Source of the DNA: Deltaproteobacteria bacterium
Lineage (GTDB): Bacteria; Myxococcota; JADLHZ01
Direction of reading: 5' to 3'
Assembly (NCBI GenBank): GCA_020848545.1
Contig: JADLHZ010000090.1
Span: forward strand, 62,001-126,000
Length of the DNA: 64,000 bases
The notes beneath the pieces were generated by a model, which ran no database searches, had not been told where the DNA came from, and saw nothing but the letters and a program-made list of their open reading frames with translations. Every line of letters begins with the position of its first letter. The stretch's first letter is position 1. Made by a program: the position numbers and the translations under genes. Of this stretch, positions 57,333 through 64,000 are shown piece by piece.

Positions 57333-60300
57333 TTATCGCTTGTTCGCGTTTCTCAGGCGGCCACACAAGACCTTGATGACGCCCTGCGCGATCTCCGGCT
57401 TCTGCGCCATGATCTCCGAGAAGTCGTCGCGGCGGATCTTCAATGTGAGCAGAGGCTCCACGGCGGTGACGCTGGCCGAGCGCGGCTCGCTGTCCAAGAT
57501 CGCGATCTCGCCGAAGCACTGGCGCTCGCCGAGCACCGCGAGCTGCGTCTCGCCTTTGTGGATCTTCGCCTTGCCGGTGACGATGAGGTAGAGCGCGTCG
57601 CCGAGATCGCCTTCGTTGAAGACGCGCTCCTGATCGGTGAACGACAGCTCCTCGGCGATGTTGGCGATGCGCGCCAAGTCGTCGCCGCGGATACGCCGGA
57701 AGAGATCGATCTTCTTCAGGAAGAGCACTTTTTCGACGTTCGAAATCATCTCGATCTCCGCGAGCACGTGCTCGCCGTAGTGCCTGACCCGCTCTATCAC
57801 GTCGCCGATGAGCTTCTGCGCCTTTTGCGGCAAGAGCTCGGCCGGGATGGTCTTACGCAGCGCCCACAGCGCCGTCTCGCGCACCCAGCCCTCGTCATGC
57901 GAGAGACAAACAGACATCAGCTTGTCGAGCCCAGGAATACGAAACGAGCCGATGGTGTGCAGCGCGGCGACGACCATCCACGGCTCGGGATCGCCGAGCA
58001 GCTCCTTCAACCACTCGTTGCGCTCGTGGTGGATGACGCCGCCCTTCACCTCTTGCGAGTCGAGCATCGCCTTCAGCGCGCCTTCGTCGACGAGCGGCAG
58101 GATCAGCGCCTTGTGATCCTGCTCGAGCAAGTTATCGAGCACCTCGACGGCGTTCGCGCGCACGTTGATGTCGGCGCTCGTCAGGTTCGCCTGCACGATC
58201 TCGAGCGTCTGCATCGGATAGCTGAACGAGAGCGCGCAGAAGATCCGGTGCAGCGCGTCCTCGGCGCGATCACGCAGCTCGCTCTGGAGCAAGTCCGAGC
58301 ACTCGCCGATCTCGCGCTCCATCACGATCGCCTGCAGATAATTGTCGGCCTCGCGAAAGAGCGCGCGCGAGATGGTGCCGGGCTCGGGCCGCGCCTCCGG
58401 CTTGCGCGCCACGATGCGCACGGCGGCGCTCATGGCCTGCGTGCGCAAGCGATCGCCAGAGAGCGGCAGGTCCGAGACGAACACCCGCACGGCGTCCGAG
58501 CCGCCGATGCGCTGTAGCACGCGACACAAGTGGGCCCGCACGCGCGGGGGTTGGCCGGGCGTCAGGAACGCGGCGAGGATGCGCGCTTCGATCGGCGCGC
58601 CGTAGCTCGCCAAGGCGTCGACGGTGAGCGGCGCCACACGCTCGTCCGGCATGAGCCCGAGCAACGGCTCCAAGAGCTTCATCGTCTTCAGCTTGCCGGC
58701 CGCGGCGATCGCCGACTGGCGGACGATCTGCATCGGATCGTTCAAGAGTTGCACGAGGGGGCGATAGAAGCCGGAGACCGCGATCTCACCCAAGATCCAC
58801 GCGGCGCGCTCGCGCACTTCCGGCCGCGGATCTTCGATCATCGCCTTCAGCTGATCGGCCGCGGTCAAGACGCCTTCGAGGCCGCCGTTCTTGATCAGGC
58901 CTGCGACGGTGGCGCCTTGGACGAGCAAGCTCTTGTCGTCCAAGAAGCGCTCGAGCACGATCGCGGCGTCGTCGCGGGCGAGCGAGCAGAACGCAGATAC
59001 GGCGGCGGCGCGCACCGGCTCGCTCGGCGCGTCGAACAACGGCTCCATCTTCTTGGCGAGATCCGGCTGGCCGCGGTTGCCGAGGAAGCCGAGCGTGGCG
59101 ATCTTCACGTCGTCGTCCGGGTGGTTCAAGAGCGGCAAGACGAGGCTCTCGATCTGCCCCGGCGCGAGCTCACTCGCGGCGAGCAGATCGAGCACCGTCA
59201 GCATCTCTTCGGGCGAGCCCGACTTCAGCGTCTCTGCGAACGCGCGCAGCGTGCCTTCGTCGGTCTTGCCGTAGGCGACGCCTTCGAAGTCGAGCCGGCG
59301 TTGCTTGAGCGTCGTCAGCAGCGTCTTCAAATACTCGCTGCGCAAGAAGACGATCAGCAGGCCCCACAGCACGCACACGATCGCGAGCGCCGTCGTCACG
59401 CGCCGGTGCGTCATGTGCCCGGAGAGAAAGAAGAGCGTGAGGCCGGCGAGCCCGACCGCGAGCGGCCGCAGGATGCCGTCGATGAACGCCTTGGCCCGGC
59501 CGCGGGCCTCTTTGGCGATCGGCAGGTAGAGCAGCTGTGAGGTCGCGTCGTTGATCGTGTAGCGCAGAGTGTTCTCGGCGCCCTTCAACGCGCTCGCCGC
59601 GGCGAGGACCGGCGAGACGAAGACCGCAATGGCGCCGCCGAGCAAAGACACTGGGAGCAAGACGAGCGCCGGCAAGATGCCCGCGCGCTCCAAGATGCGG
59701 CTGGTCAGGAAGAACTGCACGAAGGCGCTGAGCAGGCCGGTGACGCCATAGAAGGTGCCGAAGTACGCCGCGCGCGCGTCGCGATCGGTGATCGCCTCGC
59801 TGACGATCAGCTTGAACTCGTAGTCGCCGAGCGTCGTCGCCAAGAAGGTCGCCACCGTCGCCAAAGCGATGAGGCGCAAGTAGCGCGACGAGAAGACGTT
59901 GCCCTGCTTCTTCGCCGCGGCCTTCGACAGGATGCCGCGCGACGTGTCCGGCGGCGGCGCCGCGCGCTTGGCGAGGACCAGCGCGAACGCGCACACGAGC
60001 AGGATGCCGATGAGCACGTAGAGCAAGTTCGCGAGGCCGAGCCACTTGGCGTTCTGACCGACGCCGACGCCAACGAAGATCGTCGCCATGACGCCGCCGC
60101 CGCCGACGAGCGCGAAGAGCCGCTTCGCCTCACGCGCGTTGAACACCTCGTTGGCGAAGGTCCAGAACTGCACGATCATCACCGAGCCGAAGACGTCGAT
60201 CCACACGTAGAAGACGTAAGGAAACCACGCGGTCTTCTTCTCGATGACGAAGCGTGACGCGACGAGCGTGGCGTTCATCACCATGATCGCGGCGATCATG

Positions 60301-60584
60301 AAGGTCGTTCGGCTGACGCGATCGGCGATCCTGCTGACGATCGCCGCGAAGATCGCCACGGCGATCGCGGCGACGACGTACATCATGGGCAGCTGCGCCT
60401 TGATGTTCGGGATGTCGAGAAAGAGCGTGTCCCTGATGATGCGGCCGGTGACGAACGAGCCGACGAGGGTCATCAAGACGAGAAACATGAAGCCGGTGCG
60501 CCGGTACTCGCCAGCGCGAACCTTCAGCACGTTCTGCGTGAGGTTCTTGATGACGCTGGTGCGCGTCGGCGACGGAGCGTTCAA
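57333..60584 (-). CDS. NTT-type transporter fused to HEAT repeats and a cyclic-nucleotide-binding domain
   Basis: 1083 residues from a TTG (the first possible start after an in-frame stop). Residues 1-420 hold about twelve helices of the MFS/NTT (ATP:ADP antiporter-like) type: RRTGFMFLVLMTLVGSFVTGR, FPYVFYVWIDVFGSVMIVQF, ANEVFNAREAKRLFALVG, LGDYEFKLIVSE. Residues 430-920 are HEAT repeats (HPDDDVKIATLGFLGNRG, DPRPEVRERAAWILGEIA). The last 140 form a CRP-type cNMP domain with EGDLGDALYLIVTGK and the phosphate-binding FGEIAILDSEPRSASVTA, keeping Glu and Arg. It probably senses cAMP/cGMP to gate transport or control a partner. Confidence 0.88.
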   Translation of the reverse strand: MNAPSPTRTSVIKNLTQNVLKVRAGEYRRTGFMFLVLMTLVGSFVTGRIIRDTLFLDIPNIKAQLPMMYVVAAIAVAIFAAIVSRIADRVSRTTFMIAAIMVMNATLVASRFVIEKKTAWFPYVFYVWIDVFGSVMIVQFWTFANEVFNAREAKRLFALVGGGGVMATIFVGVGVGQNAKWLGLANLLYVLIGILLVCAFALVLAKRAAPPPDTSRGILSKAAAKKQGNVFSSRYLRLIALATVATFLATTLGDYEFKLIVSEAITDRDARAAYFGTFYGVTGLLSAFVQFFLTSRILERAGILPALVLLPVSLLGGAIAVFVSPVLAAASALKGAENTLRYTINDATSQLLYLPIAKEARGRAKAFIDGILRPLAVGLAGLTLFFLSGHMTHRRVTTALAIVCVLWGLLIVFLRSEYLKTLLTTLKQRRLDFEGVAYGKTDEGTLRAFAETLKSGSPEEMLTVLDLLAASELAPGQIESLVLPLLNHPDDDVKIATLGFLGNRGQPDLAKKMEPLFDAPSEPVRAAAVSAFCSLARDDAAIVLERFLDDKSLLVQGATVAGLIKNGGLEGVLTAADQLKAMIEDPRPEVRERAAWILGEIAVSGFYRPLVQLLNDPMQIVRQSAIAAAGKLKTMKLLEPLLGLMPDERVAPLTVDALASYGAPIEARILAAFLTPGQPPRVRAHLCRVLQRIGGSDAVRVFVSDLPLSGDRLRTQAMSAAVRIVARKPEARPEPGTISRALFREADNYLQAIVMEREIGECSDLLQSELRDRAEDALHRIFCALSFSYPMQTLEIVQANLTSADINVRANAVEVLDNLLEQDHKALILPLVDEGALKAMLDSQEVKGGVIHHERNEWLKELLGDPEPWMVVAALHTIGSFRIPGLDKLMSVCLSHDEGWVRETALWALRKTIPAELLPQKAQKLIGDVIERVRHYGEHVLAEIEMISNVEKVLFLKKIDLFRRIRGDDLARIANIAEELSFTDQERVFNEGDLGDALYLIVTGKAKIHKGETQLAVLGERQCFGEIAILDSEPRSASVTAVEPLLTLKIRRDDFSEIMAQKPEIAQGVIKVLCGRLRNANKR

Positions 60585-60651
60585 GCGGGTTCAATCGTGG
60601 CCGTGAACGTGCCACCGCCACGTGAGGATGCGCGCATTCGCGTCGCCTCGA

Positions 60652-61335
60652 TCACTCGTCGGGATTCCAGTCCGCGGCGGGAAGGATCTTGTACTCGGTG
60701 TCGAAGCCGTCGTTCACCTTGAGCCGCAGGATCTTCAGGCCCCACGTGCGCGACTTTCGCCCGTCCTTCGATTCGATGGTGAAGCGGTGCACCTCGAGAT
60801 CGAACTTGCCCTTCTTCTTCGTGGTGTCGAGCAGCGGGCGGATCGGGTTCTTCGGGTGCCAGTAGACGTCTTTGTCGACGCGCGCGACGTAGGCGAAGGT
60901 CGGGTACTTCGCTTTGAACTTGTCCATCAGGGCCTTGGCCGGCGCCATGAGCTTCGCGGCTTGCTCGGCGCTGATCATGCCCATCTCTTGGCCTTCGTCG
61001 CCCTTCTCCATGTCGCCGCCGCCAGCCATCTTGTCGAGCGCCTTCCTTCCGGCCTTGTCGATGTCGCCGAGCATCTTCACGACCTCGGCGAGATCGCCCT
61101 GGTCCTTGCGCGTGGGATCGCGGCCGACGAACTTGAACTCGTCGAGCGTGATGGTCTGCGCCATCCACGACATGCCGCCGAGGTGCATCTCGCGCGCTTT
61201 TTGATCACCCTTTCCGACGAGCGCCTGCAAGTAGGCTTCGGCGAGCTTGTAGGGCTCGTCATCGTTCTTCGGGACTTCGCCTTTGACCGGCGGCGCTGCG
61301 AGGGCGAGCGACAGAGAGAGCCACGCGAAAAGCAT
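60652..61335 (-). CDS. Exported protein of unknown function
   Basis: 227 residues from the ATG at 61335, with a signal peptide (LFAWLSLSLALA). An AGGAGG site lies 13 bases upstream, a little far. A mixed alpha/beta protein with a Gly/Met/Glu acidic loop (AGGGDMEKGDEGQEMG) near 115-130 and a beta-rich C-terminal part (TFAYVARVDKDVYWHPKN). No family recognised. The 125-bp gap to the protease gene holds the two divergent promoters. Confidence 0.6.
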   Translation of the reverse strand: MLFAWLSLSLALAAPPVKGEVPKNDDEPYKLAEAYLQALVGKGDQKAREMHLGGMSWMAQTITLDEFKFVGRDPTRKDQGDLAEVVKMLGDIDKAGRKALDKMAGGGDMEKGDEGQEMGMISAEQAAKLMAPAKALMDKFKAKYPTFAYVARVDKDVYWHPKNPIRPLLDTTKKKGKFDLEVHRFTIESKDGRKSRTWGLKILRLKVNDGFDTEYKILPAADWNPDE

Positions 61336-61460
61336 GTACGTTTTTATACCTCCTCTTTTTGCGATCACAATAAATGTCAGGGTGGCGACAGCTGTCACAC
61401 GTACGGACGCTCCGGTGAACACAGGCGTTTTCGCTGCCGAAGACGCCGGCGGAGGACCGC

Positions 61461-62456
61461 ATGACAGGTGTGAGACCGCTGCCGCAGCCGGGGCCGAAGG
61501 GTGTGAAGCAAGCGCCGCCGCCGAACAAGTGGGAGCTGATCGGAAAGATCAGCGCTCACCCGGCGTACAAAGCATTGAAGGGCGACGACAAAGCGCGCGC
61601 CGACGAGATCATCTCCTACGCGTTCTTCCTGAGCCCGCGCGGCGAGTACTACCTCTCGAAGCTGCTCCTCTTGCTGAACACGCCGGACAACCCGCCTGCG
61701 AAGACCGCCGATGCACAGACGAAGCAGGTCGACCGGTCTGTGAAGGCGGCGCAGGCCTCGCGCAAGCTCGACGGCCGCACTTGGTACGTGCGCTTCGAGC
61801 AACTCGTCTACATCGTCATCCGCGAGAGCCAAGAGGAGGCCGTCAGCAACGATCCGAAGCGCAAGTGGACGGTGTTGCAGAACGACGGCACGCGCTTCCT
61901 CGTCGACCGCAGCGATCCGAAGAACATCATGGTCAAGGTGAAGGTGAAGGTGAATGCGACGCCGGACATGGTCGCGCGCGTGCATCGCCTGGAAGACGCC
62001 ATCGAGAAGCACCTGCGCATCAAGGGGCTCGTCGTTGACCTCGTGTTCGTGGACAAGGCTGGCCCGGACGTCTTCGAGGTCGACGCCGATCCGAAGGGCT
62101 GGACGACGTCGGGCAACTGGGTGGGCACCGCCAATGGGTTGTCTCACGAGCTCGGCCACCTGCTCGGCCTCGACGACGAATACGACTACATCGAGTCGCA
62201 CGCCGCGAACCGCGACATGCACCTAGGCGACCGGCTGCATTGGTTCACCGTCGAGATGTGGCGCATTCGCCCGAAGGACGGCGACCAGGGCTTCATGTCG
62301 AACCACGACAACCTGCCGCTCGACCGCCACGCGTGCGAGATCGCGCAGCTCCCGGTCGACACTTGCGTCGAAGCGCGCACCGGCAAGAAGTACTCGAAGT
62401 ATGGCGCGCACTCCCCCGCCCCCGCCGGTCCGCTACCCCCGCCGCCCCGCCGCTAG
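61461..62456 (+). CDS. Metzincin-like zinc metalloprotease
   Basis: 331 residues with a good GGAGG site. The metal site is LSHELGHLLGLDDEYDYI near 229-246, the HExxHxxGxxD consensus with Glu as the general base. A helical N-terminal domain (about 20-110) and a VKVKVKVNATPDMVARV strand region precede it. The C-terminus is Pro-rich (PAPAGPLPPPPRR). No signal peptide is seen, unusual for a metzincin, so it may be an exported toxin or effector (inference). Adjacent to a decayed IS on its 3' side. Confidence 0.75.
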   Translation: MTGVRPLPQPGPKGVKQAPPPNKWELIGKISAHPAYKALKGDDKARADEIISYAFFLSPRGEYYLSKLLLLLNTPDNPPAKTADAQTKQVDRSVKAAQASRKLDGRTWYVRFEQLVYIVIRESQEEAVSNDPKRKWTVLQNDGTRFLVDRSDPKNIMVKVKVKVNATPDMVARVHRLEDAIEKHLRIKGLVVDLVFVDKAGPDVFEVDADPKGWTTSGNWVGTANGLSHELGHLLGLDDEYDYIESHAANRDMHLGDRLHWFTVEMWRIRPKDGDQGFMSNHDNLPLDRHACEIAQLPVDTCVEARTGKKYSKYGAHSPAPAGPLPPPPRR

Positions 62457-62554
62457 CAGGTCGTTGAAAAGGGCAGCGACGGGCCGTCCCGGATGAAGCG
62501 TGGTCGATCGGCTTTGTAATTTTCCCTGGCCCCTGACCCAGCCCTGGGCCCTGA

Positions 62555-62784
62555 CCTCCCATGCCCTGGCCGCGCACGCGACCTCGACCGTGACCATGAC
62601 CGCGCGGTTGGCATGAGGGCGTGTCTGGTGTGAAAACATAGGCTTGTGTCGAGCGGCGATCGTTCGGTTTGGATTGCCGCAGCTGAACCGCTGAAGGCCG
62701 AGGCCACGTTCGGATTCGCGGTCAGGGTCGCGTGCGCGGCCACGGCGTGGGAGGCCAGGGCGTGCGCGGCCAGGGCATGGGAGG
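62555..62784. repeat. Long inverted repeat (hairpin) in IS remnant
   Basis: 62555-62579 and 62760-62784 are perfect inverted copies (CCTCCCATGCCCTGGCCGCG onward), 25 bp each, about 180 bp apart. The similarity runs further out and in with mismatches. The right arm holds a 30-bp tandem duplication (62731-62760 and 62761-62790). The inner loop has no gene. Confidence 0.85.
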
Positions 62785-62844
62785 CGAGGGCCGAAGCGAC
62801 CAAGCGCGGACAGCGAAGAGATCGACTGCGAAGCGCGCGCCTGT

Positions 62845-62960
62845 TTGGTGTTCGGCCTGCGCGGCAGCGACAACAAGCAAGCGACTACGTTGAGCCTCAT
62901 CACGCCTGAGCACCGGGTTCCGAAGAGCCATCCGCTGCGCAAGGTGAAGCTACTCGAGGC
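62845..62960 (+). pseudogene. Truncated IS1182-like transposase N-terminus
   Basis: About 35-40 recognisable residues (VFGLRGSDNKQATTLSLITP; EHRVPKSHPLRKVKLL) and then unrelated sequence. The open frame runs into the thioesterase gene without a stop, but that is chance: the fusion would put a transposase fragment before a complete thioesterase with its own ATG. Confidence 0.7.
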
Positions 62961-63063
62961 GATGCCGCTCCCTTTTCGCTCGCAGGCGTCGTCCGATCGC
63001 GGTCGACGGGCGCGTGCTCGAACGGCTCTTCCACAGCGCGATGCGCTACTGGTAGAGCGGCGC

Positions 63064-63501
63064 ATGCCCGAGCGAGAGCCACCGCCCGCCCCGAGCGCCT
63101 ACAAGTACTTCGCGCCAATCACCACGCGCTGGATGGACAACGACGTCTACGGCCACGTGAACAACGTCGCGTTCTACAGCTTCTTCGACAGCGCGGTGAA
63201 CCGCTACCTCATCCAAGAAGGCGGCCTGGATCTCGAACGCTCGCCGGAGATCGCGCTCGTCGTCGCGTCGTCTTGCGCATACCACGCACCGGTCGCATAC
63301 CCGGCGCCGCTCCGCGCGGGCGTGCGCGTCGACAAGCTGAGCGCGCGATCGCTCACCTGGGGCATCGCGATCTTCGATGAGAAGGTGGAGACCGCCGCGG
63401 CGCACGGCCAAGTCGTGCACGTGTTCGTCGATCGCGTGACGCGCCGGCCGCTCGCCATCCCCGCGCGCATGCGCGAAGCCCTCGCGCGGATCACCGCATG
63501 A
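63064..63501 (+). CDS. 4HBT hot-dog acyl-CoA thioesterase
   Basis: 145 residues from the ATG at 63064. The active-site strand-helix is TRWMDNDVYGHVNNVAFYSF near 22-41, with the Asp and GHVNN of the YbgC/4-hydroxybenzoyl-CoA thioesterase family. Length is normal. It releases free acids from acyl-CoA or aryl-CoA esters. Its TGA overlaps the next ATG (ATGA). It lies directly behind IS debris, so its promoter may be disturbed or supplied by the remnant. Confidence 0.88.
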   Translation: MPEREPPPAPSAYKYFAPITTRWMDNDVYGHVNNVAFYSFFDSAVNRYLIQEGGLDLERSPEIALVVASSCAYHAPVAYPAPLRAGVRVDKLSARSLTWGIAIFDEKVETAAAHGQVVHVFVDRVTRRPLAIPARMREALARITA

Positions 63502-64000
63502 GATGGGCACCGCTCCTCCTCCTCGCGGCCTGCCAAGGCTCTTTCGACGAGTCGATCTGTCCGTTCCGCCTGCACGCGAGCCAAGTGCAAGGCGAGAGCG
63601 TGCGCTGCGGCATCCTGCGCACCGCGGAGTTTCACGATGCGCCCGCGCGCTACATCGACGTGCCGGTCGTCGTGTTCAAGGGCACGAGCGCGCGCGCGAC
63701 GCCGGTGTTCACGCTGAACGGCGGCCCTGGCCAATCGTGGGCCGACCTCGGGCTCGACAGCATTACGCGGCAGGCGTCGCAGCAGTCGGGCGGCGACCGC
63801 GTGTTCATCGAGCAGCGCGGCACCGGCATCGCCAATCCGCGCCTCGCTTGCGGCGTTCAGAACGACGGGGAAACGGACGAAGCCTACGTGCGCCGTTGCA
63901 ACGCTGCCTGGGCCGCGCGCGCGGTCGACGTGTCGGCGTTCAACACGCGAGAGCTCGCGGGCGACGTCGACACGCTCCGCCAAGCGCTCGGCTACGAGAA
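63498..64000 (+). CDS. Alpha/beta hydrolase, S33-type peptidase lipoprotein (3' end outside window)
   Basis: Partial, 167 residues visible, no stop before the window ends. Lipobox APLLLLAAC. The oxyanion motif is TLNGGPGQSWADLG near 80 (HGGPG variant with Asn for His), followed by VFIEQRGTGIANPRLAC, the DQRG-like motif with Glu-Gln. This is the tripeptidyl-peptidase/proline-iminopeptidase start; the catalytic Ser region lies beyond the window. Coupled to the thioesterase by overlap. Confidence 0.8.
   Translation, partial: MRWAPLLLLAACQGSFDESICPFRLHASQVQGESVRCGILRTAEFHDAPARYIDVPVVVFKGTSARATPVFTLNGGPGQSWADLGLDSITRQASQQSGGDRVFIEQRGTGIANPRLACGVQNDGETDEAYVRRCNAAWAARAVDVSAFNTRELAGDVDTLRQALGYE

Larger units (their letters stand above)
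62457..63055 (+). mobile_element. Decayed insertion sequence (IS1182/IS5-like)
   Basis: The left end begins near GGTCGTTGAAAAGGGCAG, similar to IS ends of the GTTGAAAA type. A transposase N-terminus starts at 62845 (TTG) or 62848 (GTG): FGLRGSDNKQATTLSLITPE, then HRVPKSHPLRKVKLL, typical of IS1182-like enzymes. After about 40 residues the homology stops, so most of the gene is deleted. No catalytic residues remain. The thioesterase gene starts just behind it. Confidence 0.65.

Noticed and set aside
62433-63065. Minus-strand open frame across the IS remnant
   Set aside because: Runs through the hairpin repeats and the antisense of the transposase start; Arg/Ser-rich with no transposase motif.

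Overview
The window is GC-rich, about two thirds G+C, and nearly wall-to-wall genes. Many neighbours are joined by 1- to 4-base ATGA, GTGA or TGATG overlaps, and GTG and TTG starts are common. The mix of genes suggests a deltaproteobacterial lineage, most likely Myxococcota or a relative: a Ser/Thr kinase with a C-terminal PEGA-like domain, PilZ and FHA-GAF proteins, many lipoproteins with glycine/threonine- or proline-rich linkers, a MopE-type Cys/Asp motif, a REP-associated tyrosine transposase and IS4 debris. I cannot name the species.

Layout. 1-5800: end of a zinc-ribbon/TPR membrane protein, a HEAT-repeat protein, a double hot-dog MaoC-type hydratase, and a sugar-type ABC importer whose binding protein and first permease are fused, with no ATPase nearby. 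5803-11659: a CzcCBA-type heavy-metal efflux operon on the minus strand, led by a small Cys-rich exported protein. 11857-13907: a small dehydrogenase-associated subunit coupled to a GMC oxidoreductase. 13912-15734: a mobile island with about 273-bp inverted arms around an IS4 remnant and a RAYT transposase. 15744-25200: a DEAD-box helicase, RarD-like permease, membrane proteins, a phosphodiesterase-hemopexin lipoprotein, a permuted-papain-type hydrolase, a PilZ protein, PBP4 and a small coiled-coil protein. 25362-30945: a small exported Lys/Ala-rich protein, CysZ/EI24-like protein, a prokaryotic pentameric ligand-gated channel coupled to a methyltransferase, a Spo0M-like protein, TauE/SafE and DUF72 proteins. 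30962-32456: tsf and rpsB.

32644-42599 is a cell-envelope block: a tandem CsgG/FlgO-like protein, a collagen-like lipoprotein with three Cys/EF-hand-like modules, a Cys-rich lipoprotein, a Ser/Thr kinase whose Ser-Pro linker is coded by a hexanucleotide microsatellite, a MopE-motif lipoprotein, and a convergent lipoprotein/TPR pair. 42685-53404: a di-haem cytochrome c peroxidase, GH1 glucosidase, lysine 2,3-aminomutase, zinc aminopeptidase-like lipoprotein, LysM protein, FHA-GAF protein, porin O/P-type protein, patatin and nitrilase. 53415-64000: RhlE-like helicase, lipoprotein, PilZ, PurA, a 1083-residue NTT transporter-HEAT-cyclic-nucleotide fusion, a metzincin-type protease, a decayed insertion sequence with a long hairpin, a 4HBT thioesterase and the start of an S33-type hydrolase.

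For novelty I rank highest the RAYT island with long inverted arms, the transporter-HEAT-cNMP fusion, the phosphodiesterase-hemopexin lipoprotein, the ligand-gated channel/methyltransferase operon, and the kinase/collagen-like envelope cluster with its length-variable repeats. I found no CRISPR array, rRNA or tRNA. All assignments come from reading the sequence; no database search was run.
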